From the NCBI RefSeq assembly GCF_004364345.1, contig NZ_SOCA01000005.1, forward strand, positions 62,001-126,000: a stretch of 64,000 nt of DNA, in the 5' to 3' direction. The notes under the pieces were generated by a model. The model was not told where the DNA came from. It saw nothing but the letters and a program-made list of their open reading frames with translations, and did not search any database. The position numbers were made by a program, and so were the translations under genes. Numbering within the stretch: position 1 is the stretch's first letter; each line of letters opens with the position of its first letter. Origin of the DNA: Prosthecobacter fusiformis (GTDB lineage: Bacteria; Verrucomicrobiota; Verrucomicrobiia; Verrucomicrobiales; Verrucomicrobiaceae). This document shows positions 1-8,197 of the stretch, one piece after another.

Positions 1-2
1 GG

Positions 3-434
3 GTGCATGGTCTGGACCGTCCTTTCAATTCACTGTTCATGGCCGAAGGTTATGCGGATGGGGCTATCCACTGGCAGATTACGCGGGATGGGAAGCTGCG
101 GCTAGGCATTGCAGGCAGGGATGGGCATCCTTCGCGTGACCATGATACGCCCGCCCTTTTTAAACCGGAGCGGTTTGGCCAATGGATGCACTTGGCCACA
201 GTCATAGATCCCGTAGCCAAGGAAATCCGTCATTATCTAAACGGCGAAGAGGTCGCACGTGTACCCTGGCTTCATGTCTTTCCAGTACGGCCTGGCTTAG
301 CGGACCTGGGCAACTGGAATGACGGGGGCCGCAGTGACCGTGTGGCCATCCGGAATTTCAGCGGAACGATGGATGAATTCATGCTCTTTTCCCGTGTGTT
401 GACAGAGCAGGAAATTGCAAAGCTGGCCCGGTGA
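3..434 (+). CDS. LamG/concanavalin A-like domain protein, C-terminal part (5' truncated by window edge)
   Basis: The reading frame is open from the window edge, so the true start lies upstream. The visible 143 residues look like the last part of a LamG/laminin-G-type beta-sandwich: a 'W-x-H-L-A-x-V-x-D' strand around residues 61-70, an 'YLNGEEVAR' strand, then a closing 'GTMDEFMLFSRVLTEQEI' segment near the C-terminus, the usual end of bacterial LamG domains. Such domains bind glycans or sit at the end of secreted and FecR-type proteins in Verrucomicrobiota and Planctomycetes. The parent protein cannot be identified here because its N-terminus is missing. Confidence 0.7.
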   Translation: MHGLDRPFNSLFMAEGYADGAIHWQITRDGKLRLGIAGRDGHPSRDHDTPALFKPERFGQWMHLATVIDPVAKEIRHYLNGEEVARVPWLHVFPVRPGLADLGNWNDGGRSDRVAIRNFSGTMDEFMLFSRVLTEQEIAKLAR

Positions 435-477
435 TTAGACACAAGCCGGGGCACTGATTTATCAATCCTTTGTTAGG

Positions 478-1317
478 TTAATCTGCCAGCATCTCACGAA
501 TGTCTTCGGCTCTCAATCCTTCCTCCCTTAACGTGCGCAGTGATCGGGCATCGTCACGCTTGGCCAGGCGTCTGCCGTTTCCATCCAGGATTAGACGATG
601 ATGATGCCAGCGGGGGACAGGCAGATGCAAGAGTTCCTGGAGCAATCGATGCAGGTGAGAGGCGGCAAAAAGATCCTCCCCGCGTGTCACCAGTGTGATG
701 CCTTGCAGCGCATCATCCACAACCACGGCCAGATGATAGCTGGCAGGTGTGTCTTTGCGTGCCAGTACCACATCTCCAAAGATGGACGGAGTCGCCAGTT
801 GCACCCCACAGGCTGCATCCTCCCAAAACAGCTCCTTATGAACGAAGGAGGCTGCTTTTTCAACATTCAGACGCATTGCGTAGGGGATACCTTTCGCGAT
901 CATGTCCTGCTGCTGGCTCATTGGGCGGCTACGGCAGGTGCCAGGATAAAGCGCACCATCAGGCCCATGCGGAGCCTGCCCAGCGCGGGCGATTTCCTCC
1001 TGAATTTCCTTCCTGGTGCAAAAGCAGGGATACAGCAGCCCGAGCGCTTTCAACTGCTGTAGTGCAGCCTGATAATCTTCGGCATGGTCAGACTGCCGTC
1101 GCACAGGTTGCTCCCAGTGCAGGCCAAGCCAGGATAGATCTTCAAATAAGGCCTTTTCGTATTCAGGCCGTGAGCGGGTGGCATCAATGTCCTCCAGGCG
1201 GATCAAAAAGCGGCCATCCTGTTGACTGGCCTGCTCGGCAGCAAACAGGGCTGCGTAGGCATGTCCGAGGTGTAGCCATCCGGTGGGGCTGGGGGCAAAA
1301 CGCGTGACTACAGGCAT
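478..1317 (-). CDS. gluQ: Glutamyl-Q tRNA(Asp) synthetase
   Basis: A 279-residue paralogue of the glutamyl-tRNA synthetase catalytic domain without the anticodon-binding domain, the normal length for GluQRS. It attaches glutamate to the queuosine base at position 34 of tRNA-Asp. The class I 'HLGHA' signature is at residues 16-20, a KMSKS-like 'LAKRD' is near 251-255, and the zinc site typical of this family is present as C98-x-C100, Y124 and C128. Its likely substrate, tRNA-Asp(GUC), is encoded twice in this window at 19.2-19.6 kb. It lies convergent to the LamG gene and 93 bases downstream of the YbjN-like gene. Confidence 0.93.
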   Translation of the reverse strand: MPVVTRFAPSPTGWLHLGHAYAALFAAEQASQQDGRFLIRLEDIDATRSRPEYEKALFEDLSWLGLHWEQPVRRQSDHAEDYQAALQQLKALGLLYPCFCTRKEIQEEIARAGQAPHGPDGALYPGTCRSRPMSQQQDMIAKGIPYAMRLNVEKAASFVHKELFWEDAACGVQLATPSIFGDVVLARKDTPASYHLAVVVDDALQGITLVTRGEDLFAASHLHRLLQELLHLPVPRWHHHRLILDGNGRRLAKRDDARSLRTLREEGLRAEDIREMLAD

Positions 1318-1410
1318 GGCTGGAGAGGCATCATGCAGGAAAGTATTGCGGCTTCAATCGCTATCCCTTCCAGCCGGTTCGTTTGAACCGTGTGCTACAC
1401 CGATGCCAGG

Positions 1411-1908
1411 TCAAGAAACCTCGGCGGGTACCGGTGGCAGCAGTTCCTCACGCTTCATGAGATCGCGCACACGCAGCAGCAGAAGTTCACCTTTAGGCGT
1501 GTTGCAAATCTCACCCAGGAAAGGCGTCACACGGTCCATTTCAGCAATGGTGCTGTGCACGAGGCTGGCCAGGATGCGTTCATCGTAACGATGAGGCGGA
1601 AAGATGTTGGAGATGCGGAACATGACCTCTCCACTATCCCAATCGAGCTCAAAATTGCCGAGGTTCAGCTCCTTGTTCGTTCGCATCAGCAGCTCGGCCA
1701 CTTGCAGTCGATGCGAAGGTGGGACCTTCATTGAAGCCGTGGCGACCACGCTGGCGATATGGGCTGTGCCATAGACCTGCACGTGCAGAGGAACCTTGGT
1801 ATGATGAGCCTCGAAATCAGACTCGATGACCTCCATGCCAGGAACTTCGCGATAATGCCAACCTTGCGATTTGAAGGTGGTGAGTGTGGCTGCGTAAAGG
1901 GCGGACAT
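1411..1908 (-). CDS. YbjN domain-containing protein
   Basis: About 165 residues matching the layout of the YbjN/'bacterial sensory transduction regulator' family: an N-terminal helix, a beta-rich centre around residues 30-60, and a conserved 'RTNKELNLGNFELDWDSGEV' region followed by a C-terminal helical segment. YbjN-like proteins resemble type III secretion chaperones in fold and have no clear enzymatic role. I chose the ATG at 1908; an upstream in-frame GTG at 1944 would start only 6 bases after the 3' end of tRNA-Pro, leaving almost no leader. It may be cotranscribed with the tRNA upstream and gluQ downstream. Confidence 0.7.
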   Translation of the reverse strand: MSALYAATLTTFKSQGWHYREVPGMEVIESDFEAHHTKVPLHVQVYGTAHIASVVATASMKVPPSHRLQVAELLMRTNKELNLGNFELDWDSGEVMFRISNIFPPHRYDERILASLVHSTIAEMDRVTPFLGEICNTPKGELLLLRVRDLMKREELLPPVPAEVS

Positions 1909-1950
1909 CCGTGTACCTGAAACTTCAAATTCAGAACCATTCACTTGGAA

Positions 1951-2027
1951 TGGTCGGGGCGGCCAGATTCGAACTGACGACTTCTTGCTCCCAAAGCAAG
2001 CGCTCTACCAGGCTGAGCTACGCCCCG
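1951..2027 (-). tRNA. tRNA-Pro (anticodon UGG), CCA encoded
   Basis: A complete cloverleaf on the minus strand. The acceptor stem CGGGGCG pairs with CGCCCCG, followed by discriminator A and an encoded CCA. The D arm (GTAGCTCAGCCTGGTAGAGC) and T arm (TTCGAAT loop) are standard. The anticodon stem CTTGC/GCAAG encloses the loop TTTGGGA, giving anticodon TGG for proline. Confidence 0.96.
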
Positions 2028-2165
2028 TGATGCTCGCGGGGCCTTGATGGCTGCGAGCGGGTCGAGATAATGGTCCACGTTCTGATAAGCGCAACTTAAA
2101 TTCATGTTCTTTTGATGAATTTGCGCGTGAAGCGAATTCGGTGCTTCGTTTGCTCCTTCCCAACT

Positions 2166-3044
2166 ATGAAAAGGCTGTCTCTTGTCTCCTCTCTCCTGCT
2201 CAGCATCGCCGCACTTGCGCCTGCTGCGGAACCTGTCGTCATCAAGCTCTGGCCGAAAGGTGCTCCTGAGGCCGAGGGTTTTAAAATCGAACCCGAAGCC
2301 GAAATCAAACGCGAGAAAGATGATGGTGTGAAGCGTCTGGGAAATGTCTCAGATCCCACCATCACCATCTACCCAGCGGAAAATCCCAACGGAACAGCCG
2401 TTCTTGTTTGTCCCGGCGGTGGTTATGGCATCCTGGCCATTGAGCATGAGGGCACGCAGGTATGTGATTATCTGAAGACGATCGGTGTGACGCCCGTGCT
2501 GCTGAAATACCGTGTGCCGCGCCGCGACCCCACAGACCCTAGCCGCGTTCCCCTGCAGGATACCCAGCGTGCCATGGGCATCCTGCGCCATCGGGCGGCT
2601 GAGTTTGGCATCCAGCCTGACCGCATTGGCATCCTGGGGTTTTCCGCTGGTGGCCACCTCAGCATCATGACCGCCCTGCATGCCAATGAACGCACCTATG
2701 AGCAAGACCCAGCCCTGGACGTCGAGGATGCGACCCCGAATTTTGCGGTTCCTGTCTATCCTGCCTACCTCGTGGAGAAGGAGAATGCCTTTCAACTGGT
2801 GCCTGAAATTAAGATCAGTGCCAAAGCCCCGCCGATGTGTCTCATCCACGCTCATGATGATCCCCACAGTGCCGGAGGTAGTGCCCTTATTTACCTCGAA
2901 TACAAGAAGAACAACATTCCCTGCGAAGTGCACATCTACAGCACCGGTGGCCACGGCTTTGGCATGAAGAAAAACGGGCTTCCCGTCAATGACTGGCTGC
3001 TCCGCGTGGCCGAATGGATGCCGACATTGACGAAGGCAAAGTAA
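2166..3044 (+). CDS. Secreted alpha/beta hydrolase, acetylxylan-esterase/BD-FAE-like
   Basis: A 292-residue protein with a cleavable-looking signal peptide (residues 1-21, ending APAAEP). The oxyanion segment 'CPGGGY' is at 82-87, the nucleophile elbow 'GFSAGG' at 158-163 (Ser160), an acidic residue at Asp231/232 in 'HAHDDP', and His263 in 'GGHGFG'. This arrangement is that of small carbohydrate esterases and lipases that deacylate plant polysaccharides in many Verrucomicrobiota and Planctomycetes. I chose the ATG at 2166 because it gives a proper signal peptide; an upstream ATG at 2112 would add a charged 18-residue lead. It is convergent with the NhaD gene, with a strong hairpin between them. 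Confidence 0.85.
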   Translation: MKRLSLVSSLLLSIAALAPAAEPVVIKLWPKGAPEAEGFKIEPEAEIKREKDDGVKRLGNVSDPTITIYPAENPNGTAVLVCPGGGYGILAIEHEGTQVCDYLKTIGVTPVLLKYRVPRRDPTDPSRVPLQDTQRAMGILRHRAAEFGIQPDRIGILGFSAGGHLSIMTALHANERTYEQDPALDVEDATPNFAVPVYPAYLVEKENAFQLVPEIKISAKAPPMCLIHAHDDPHSAGGSALIYLEYKKNNIPCEVHIYSTGGHGFGMKKNGLPVNDWLLRVAEWMPTLTKAK

Positions 3045-3077
3045 TTGGATTCAGCCATTATCCTCAAAGGACAATTC

Positions 3078-3115
3078 ACAGGCCTGCTGCACGCCGCAGC
3101 AGGCCTGTTGTATTT
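3078..3115. terminator. Bidirectional terminator hairpin between convergent genes
   Basis: A 13-bp perfect stem (ACAGGCCTGCTGC with its complement, positions 3078-3090 and 3096-3108) closes a 5-base loop and is followed by TTGTATTTT. It sits between the esterase stop and the convergent NhaD stop, where a shared terminator is expected. Confidence 0.75.
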
Positions 3116-4446
3116 TAGTGTCCACCTTTCAACAGGACAAAGCCAACGATGACCAGGATAGGCAGTAGAACTGGGATGGAAAACTGCCACATGTAGCGGA
3201 GGAAATCCGGTGTATAGACCTTGGATTTTTCGGCAATGGCTTTGACCATGAAATTGGGGCCGTTACCGATATAGCTCCCAGCTCCAAAGAAGACGGCACC
3301 CAGGGAGATGGCCATGAGGATGTGAGGATGGCTTCCGGCGAATGCCAGGACATCAGCAGGGGAATCGACGGAAAGATGTTCGCTACCCATGGCGGCAGCC
3401 AGAAAGCTAAGATACGTCGGCGCATTATCCAGGAAGGCGGACAGTGCTCCTGTCGCAAAGTAATACCCAATGGGAGTGCTGATTTGGACAGCTTCACCGC
3501 TCTGCAAAATCTGCAGGGCAGGGATCATGGTGAGGAAGATACCGATGAACAGGTAACCCACTTCTTTGACCGGGCCGAAATTGAAATCATTGGCTTCATG
3601 CACTGGTGCTTTGGTGGTGTAATAGGAAGCGACAGCAGCCAGGATCATGACGATGGCAGGCACGCTCAGCACTCCGCCGAATACGGTGTCCTGGAGGTTT
3701 TTTGGCAGGAAGACCGCCACCAGCACCAGCCCCAGGAAAACCAGATTGGGCAGACCACGGATATAAAAGTGCTCTTCGGCGGTTTCTTTTTCCCGCACTT
3801 CCTTGGGAGCACGGCGAAAGTTCAGCGTATCCACCACAAAAAAGGTGGCGAGCAGCATCGCAATCGCTAAGAGCCAGCCGTTCCAGCAATGTTCCAGCAC
3901 CCATCCGAATGGCACCCCACGCAAAAAACCAAGGAACAGGGGAGGATCACCGATAGGAGTCAGGCATCCGCCGACATTACTGACGATGAAGATAAAAAAG
4001 ACAACGTGGAAACCGGTGATGCGGTACTTGTTCATCTTGATCCATGGTCTGACCATCAGCATGGAGGCACCGGTGGTACCAATGAAATTGGCCAGCACGG
4101 CTCCGATTGCCAAAAAGACCGTGTTGCGCAAAGGCGTGGCCTCTCCTTTGACCCGAATGTTAATGCCGCCAGAGATGACGAAAAGAGAACCCACCAGAGC
4201 CATGAAACTGACATATTCATGGGCTGCATGCTGAAGCGGATGCCAGTCCCCCTGCACAGCTACATAATACATAGCTGTTATGAGCCCCAGGCCGACGGCT
4301 ACCTTCGGATAATGATGCTCCCAAAAATGGGCGGCTAATAGGGGCATTAACGCGATGCACAGCAACAGGAGGATGAAGGGGGCTACGGTCCAATAAGGCG
4401 GCAGTGAGGCCTGAACATCAGCGGTGGCGGCGAGGAGTGGAAGCAT
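3115..4446 (-). CDS. nhaD: NhaD-type Na+/H+ antiporter
   Basis: About 443 residues of an ion-transporter-superfamily membrane protein with roughly 11-13 hydrophobic segments. Characteristic stretches are 'FIGTTGASMLMVRPWI', 'GGCLTPIGDPPLFLGFL', 'SAFLDNAPTYLSFLA' and 'GAGSYIGNGPNFMVKA', matching the NhaD/ArsB-like group of sodium:proton antiporters. It would exchange Na+ or Li+ for protons across the inner membrane. The ATG at 4446 is preferred; an upstream start at 4614 would add an unlike leader and overlap the divergent lolD-like gene. A sodium-coupled citrate-type carrier of the same superfamily is the alternative. Confidence 0.85.
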   Translation of the reverse strand: MLPLLAATADVQASLPPYWTVAPFILLLLCIALMPLLAAHFWEHHYPKVAVGLGLITAMYYVAVQGDWHPLQHAAHEYVSFMALVGSLFVISGGINIRVKGEATPLRNTVFLAIGAVLANFIGTTGASMLMVRPWIKMNKYRITGFHVVFFIFIVSNVGGCLTPIGDPPLFLGFLRGVPFGWVLEHCWNGWLLAIAMLLATFFVVDTLNFRRAPKEVREKETAEEHFYIRGLPNLVFLGLVLVAVFLPKNLQDTVFGGVLSVPAIVMILAAVASYYTTKAPVHEANDFNFGPVKEVGYLFIGIFLTMIPALQILQSGEAVQISTPIGYYFATGALSAFLDNAPTYLSFLAAAMGSEHLSVDSPADVLAFAGSHPHILMAISLGAVFFGAGSYIGNGPNFMVKAIAEKSKVYTPDFLRYMWQFSIPVLLPILVIVGFVLLKGGH

Positions 4447-4561
4447 CGATAGTGGATAAAGAGTGGTGAGGCTGGATTCCGCAAGCGTTCTGTGCACAGA
4501 CTGTGCCTGCAACAAAGAATCAGAATGACAAATGCCCCTGGGGATGCCCCTATTGGCAAGC

Positions 4562-5245
4562 ATGAATGCCCCTGCCAGCGCCGTTCCCCTGGTCGCCACC
4601 GATGTCCACCGCACCTATACCCTGGGAGGTCATCAACTGCCTGTGCTCCAGGGAGTAAATCTGGAGGTCGCTGCCGGAGAAAAAGTCTTCCTTTGTGGTC
4701 AGTCTGGTGCGGGCAAGACGACTTTGCTTTATGTCCTGGGTGGCTTGGAACGCCCCACGGTCGGCGATGTACTGGTCCATGGCAAATCTCTTTACCATGG
4801 TGCGGCCAAGGCTCGCGCCCAGATGCGCAACCAGACCATGGGTTTCGTTTTCCAGCACTACTTCCTGCTACCAGAGCTGACAGCACTGGAAAACGTTTTG
4901 CTCCCTGCCATGATCGGTGGTCGCAAGCTGGAGTCGCGCGCACGTGAACTCCTGGACAAAGTCGGACTGACACCACGCATTGACCACCTGCCCACGGAGC
5001 TTTCCGGTGGCGAACAGCAGCGTGTGGCCATTGCTCGTGCCTTGATCAATGACCCAGGCATCCTCTACGCCGATGAGCCGACAGGAAACCTGGATGCCAG
5101 CACCGGTATGGGCGTCATGGATATGCTCATTCAAGTGGTGGAGGAATCCAAAAAAACACTGGTGGTGGTCACCCACGATCAGCAGATGGCCAAACGCGGA
5201 GACCGGCGACTTTTGCTGAAGCAAGGCAAATTGGAGGAGGGCTGA
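4562..5245 (+). CDS. LolD/MacB-type ABC transporter ATP-binding protein
   Basis: A 227-residue ABC ATPase. Walker A 'GQSGAGKT' is at 46-53, the Q-loop Gln at 98 in 'VFQHYFLLPELT', the signature 'LSGGEQQR' begins at 147, Walker B 'ILYADEPTGNLD' at 167 and the H-loop 'THD' has His205. The 'FLLPELTALENV' and 'EPTGNLD' wording is typical of the LolD/FtsE/MacB group, which extracts lipoproteins or drives mechanotransmission. No partner permease (LolC/E) is adjacent, so the substrate is uncertain. The start at 4562 (MNAPAS) is favoured over 4532. It is divergent from nhaD, with about 115 bases holding both promoters. Confidence 0.85.
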   Translation: MNAPASAVPLVATDVHRTYTLGGHQLPVLQGVNLEVAAGEKVFLCGQSGAGKTTLLYVLGGLERPTVGDVLVHGKSLYHGAAKARAQMRNQTMGFVFQHYFLLPELTALENVLLPAMIGGRKLESRARELLDKVGLTPRIDHLPTELSGGEQQRVAIARALINDPGILYADEPTGNLDASTGMGVMDMLIQVVEESKKTLVVVTHDQQMAKRGDRRLLLKQGKLEEG

Positions 5246-5324
5246 GCCTGATCTGTCAGGTAGAACTTAAGTCCTTTCCATGTTCCAGCTTGTGTCATTT
5301 TGAGACACCGCTGTAACATGAGGC

Positions 5325-6902
5325 ATGAGCTTGCACCGCCGCGCCTTTCTCCGCAATCTTAGCCTTAGTGCACTCGGTTTCTACCTTCCTCAGGGTATCG
5401 CCGCAAAGGCAGGGCCAGTGCATGAAAGACTGCCACGGGGCACACCTGAAAGCCAGGGTGTCTCTTCCGAAGCCATCTTGGCTTTTCTTGATGCCGTCGA
5501 AAAAAACGACTTCGAACTCCACAGTTTCATGATGCTGCGCCATGGCAACGTCATTGCTGAAGGCTGGTGGGATCCCTATGGGCCGGAGTTTGTGCACGCC
5601 ATGTACTCCATGAGCAAAAGCTTCACCTCCACTGCTGTCGGCTTTGCAGTTGCTGAAGGCAAGATCAGTGTGGAAGACAAAGTGGTCTCCTTTTTCCCAG
5701 ATGACCTGCCTGAAAGAGTGAGTGAGAACCTGGCCGCGCTACGCATCAAGGACCTTCTGACCATGTCCGTTGGCAATGAAAAGGAGCCCACCCAACCTGT
5801 GGTCAAATCTGAAAACTGGGTGCGAACTTTTTTGGCGCAAAACCTTATTCATCAACCAGGGACCGTTTTCATGTATAACAGCGCGGCCACTTACATGTGC
5901 TCCGCCATCGTCCAAAAAGTGACGGGCGAGAAGATGATCGATTACCTCACCCCGCGTTTGTTTGCGCCCCTGGGCATTATTGGCATGAAGTGGGAAACTT
6001 GCCCGCTGGGGATTAATACGGGAGGCTGGGGACTGAGTATCCAAAGCGAAGGGATGGCAAAATTCGGCCAGCTTTACCTGCAAAAAGGCCAGTGGAATGG
6101 CAAACAGATCCTGCCTGCCTCATGGATTGAAGATGCGACTACACTCCATATTCAGCAGAGTGGCGAGGACAAGCCTGACCGTCCTAAAGCTAAGAATGAC
6201 TGGCTACAAGGATATGGCTACCAATTTTGGCGCTGCCAGCATGGGCACTATCGTGGGGACGGTGCCTTTGGTCAGTTCACCATCGTTTTGCCTGAGTATG
6301 AGGCAGTTATCGTGATGACCAGTGAAAACAAAAATATGCAGGGCCAGCTCGATCTCGTCTGGGAACATCTGCTGCCAGCCATGAAGGGTAAAAGCACAGA
6401 ACAGGATACAGGGCTGGCTGCCCGGCTGAAAGAACTCAAACTGATTCCTGTTGAAGGCAGCGCCGAGTCCCCGCATAGCCTGCGCATCTCAGGAAAGACC
6501 ATTGCTCTTGAGCCGAACGTAAACGGATTCACCACAGCCGGGTTCACGTTTGGAAAAACGGATTGTACATTGACCCTGAGCGGTGGTGAAGGTGCCCCTA
6601 TTGTTATCACATCAGGGATGACGAACTGGCATCACAGCACGGTCATCATTCCGGATGGCATTCCCCGACTCATTTCTGGTGGAAGGCCAAAGGAACCCTT
6701 GCCCTCAAAGCTGGCTGCTAGCGCTGCCTGGAATGGAGACACACTCAACATGATGTGGCGTTATTACGAAACCCCTCATCACGATCACGTCACCTGTGAG
6801 TTTCAAGACAACGTGGTCACCATTCGATTCCTCAGCAGCATTGCCGCGATGAAACCAAACTCCAAAGACTATCGCCTTCAGCTAGTAGGCAGGATGGACT
6901 GA
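5325..6902 (+). CDS. Tat-exported serine hydrolase, beta-lactamase class C/penicillin-binding family
   Basis: A 525-residue protein that begins with a twin-arginine-type signal (RRAFLRN at 5-11, then a hydrophobic run), so export of a folded enzyme is likely. The catalytic Ser-x-x-Lys is 'SMSK' at 95-98, and a 'YNSAATY' segment stands at the second catalytic motif. Residues 1 to about 370 form the beta-lactamase-like domain; the remaining ~150 residues are an extra beta-rich region. The family includes esterases, D-aminopeptidases and carboxypeptidases, so the substrate cannot be given. It stands alone between lolD and the L,D-transpeptidase. Confidence 0.85.
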   Translation: MSLHRRAFLRNLSLSALGFYLPQGIAAKAGPVHERLPRGTPESQGVSSEAILAFLDAVEKNDFELHSFMMLRHGNVIAEGWWDPYGPEFVHAMYSMSKSFTSTAVGFAVAEGKISVEDKVVSFFPDDLPERVSENLAALRIKDLLTMSVGNEKEPTQPVVKSENWVRTFLAQNLIHQPGTVFMYNSAATYMCSAIVQKVTGEKMIDYLTPRLFAPLGIIGMKWETCPLGINTGGWGLSIQSEGMAKFGQLYLQKGQWNGKQILPASWIEDATTLHIQQSGEDKPDRPKAKNDWLQGYGYQFWRCQHGHYRGDGAFGQFTIVLPEYEAVIVMTSENKNMQGQLDLVWEHLLPAMKGKSTEQDTGLAARLKELKLIPVEGSAESPHSLRISGKTIALEPNVNGFTTAGFTFGKTDCTLTLSGGEGAPIVITSGMTNWHHSTVIIPDGIPRLISGGRPKEPLPSKLAASAAWNGDTLNMMWRYYETPHHDHVTCEFQDNVVTIRFLSSIAAMKPNSKDYRLQLVGRMD

Positions 6903-6962
6903 GAGTTATCTCACCCTCGCCGGACTGTTGGACCCTATGCTTTATACCGCGAAGGCTACCTT

Positions 6963-8012
6963 TTAGCCCTGCACCTTGTTAAAAGTCAGCAGACGCGTGA
7001 AAGCACCAGCAGCTGATGAAATCTTCTCTGCCGGGTCTCTTTTGCCTTTGCTTTTGGCGATAGATTCAGGGACGGCGGGTCCGATTTTCAACTCCTCAGC
7101 GCGGCTAGGTTTGCGCTTGTTGTTAGACTGGGAAACCTTTGCGGGAGCTTCTACCGGGGTGGGGGCCACTTGGACCGTTTTGGACTTGCCACGTGACCAG
7201 GGAAGAAAGGAGAACAGGGAATATTTACCCACTTGTTCATCCATGACTGGGATCGGACCACTTGGAACAGGAGCAGCTTTAGCCGCAGCCATCGCAGCTG
7301 CCTTTTCAGGCGTTTGTGTCCTTGGATCCACCTGGGCGGAAGCAAGCACCGGAGTTTCCATCGGTAGTGTCACTGGAGTTGGGACTACCTGAGGAACTGT
7401 GACAGGAGCTTTTTTGACGGTCTCTGTTTTCTTACCACCAGGCAGATGATCCTTGGTGATGACGACCTTGGCCCCAACACCCAGGTCATTGAAAACATCC
7501 ACAACATCCTTCATGCCCATGCGGATGCAGCCATAGCTAGCGGGTTGTCCCAGGCGGTTTTCCTCAGTGGTACCATGGATGTAAATGTAGCGACGCATGG
7601 CATTGCGGTTGCTACTTTCCAGACCGCGAAGCCAAAGGATGCGCGAAACGATAGGATCACGACCTGGTGCATTTGGCTTGAGCACCTCTCCATTCCAGGA
7701 CCGGCTTTTCAATACGGCTCCTGGAGGCAATCCCTGACCGATTTTGGCAATGATCTCATGTTTCCCAGTCGGTGTCCGGTAACTGTTCGGCTGGTCGCCC
7801 AAACCAAATTTGGAGGTGGAGACAACGTACTGCTTTTTCAGTACACCTTCATGGTACAGGCCCATCCGTTGATCGGCAACACTGACTACCACTTCAGACT
7901 TCGGTGAGGAAGTGCAATGGCTCAAAAAGGCTCCTGCCACGAGCGCCAGACCCAGCCTGACGATCCCTGGCCGGGCGCTGTTCATACGCGGGAGAGAGAT
8001 AAAAGAGAGCAT
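6963..8012 (-). CDS. L,D-transpeptidase (YkuD domain) with Pro/Lys-rich C-terminal tail
   Basis: A 349-residue envelope protein. The N-terminus is hydrophobic and ends with 'AFLSHC' (Cys33), a possible but atypical lipobox with His before the Cys. The YkuD domain spans about residues 40-188, with catalytic-site His146 in 'IHGTTEE' and Cys162 in 'SYGCIRMG'; most family members have His where this one has Tyr160. It would make 3-3 crosslinks in peptidoglycan or attach a protein to it. Residues 190-349 are low-complexity and rich in Pro, Ala, Val and Lys, like a wall-spanning tail. No clear Shine-Dalgarno precedes the chosen start; an internal ATG at 7985 is possible. Confidence 0.88.
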   Translation of the reverse strand: MLSFISLPRMNSARPGIVRLGLALVAGAFLSHCTSSPKSEVVVSVADQRMGLYHEGVLKKQYVVSTSKFGLGDQPNSYRTPTGKHEIIAKIGQGLPPGAVLKSRSWNGEVLKPNAPGRDPIVSRILWLRGLESSNRNAMRRYIYIHGTTEENRLGQPASYGCIRMGMKDVVDVFNDLGVGAKVVITKDHLPGGKKTETVKKAPVTVPQVVPTPVTLPMETPVLASAQVDPRTQTPEKAAAMAAAKAAPVPSGPIPVMDEQVGKYSLFSFLPWSRGKSKTVQVAPTPVEAPAKVSQSNNKRKPSRAEELKIGPAVPESIAKSKGKRDPAEKISSAAGAFTRLLTFNKVQG

Positions 8013-8197
8013 TGTTATAAACCTTAATAGATGTTAAAGAATCTGCAATCGCCATTTAAGGGAACTTCAGTGACGAAAAAATCTTTCAAAATTGGCATAT
8101 CCACTTGGAGCCAGTGCAATGTGCCTGCCAAGTGGACATGGTTTTTCTAGCAAGTGGGGCATTTGTCTTTTGGATCTTTCTCGCCATGCTCCCCGGA

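Noticed and set aside
4447..4614. N-terminal extension of the NhaD gene
   Set aside because: The extra 56 codons lack membrane-protein character and overlap the divergent lolD-like start; ATG 4446 is the better start.
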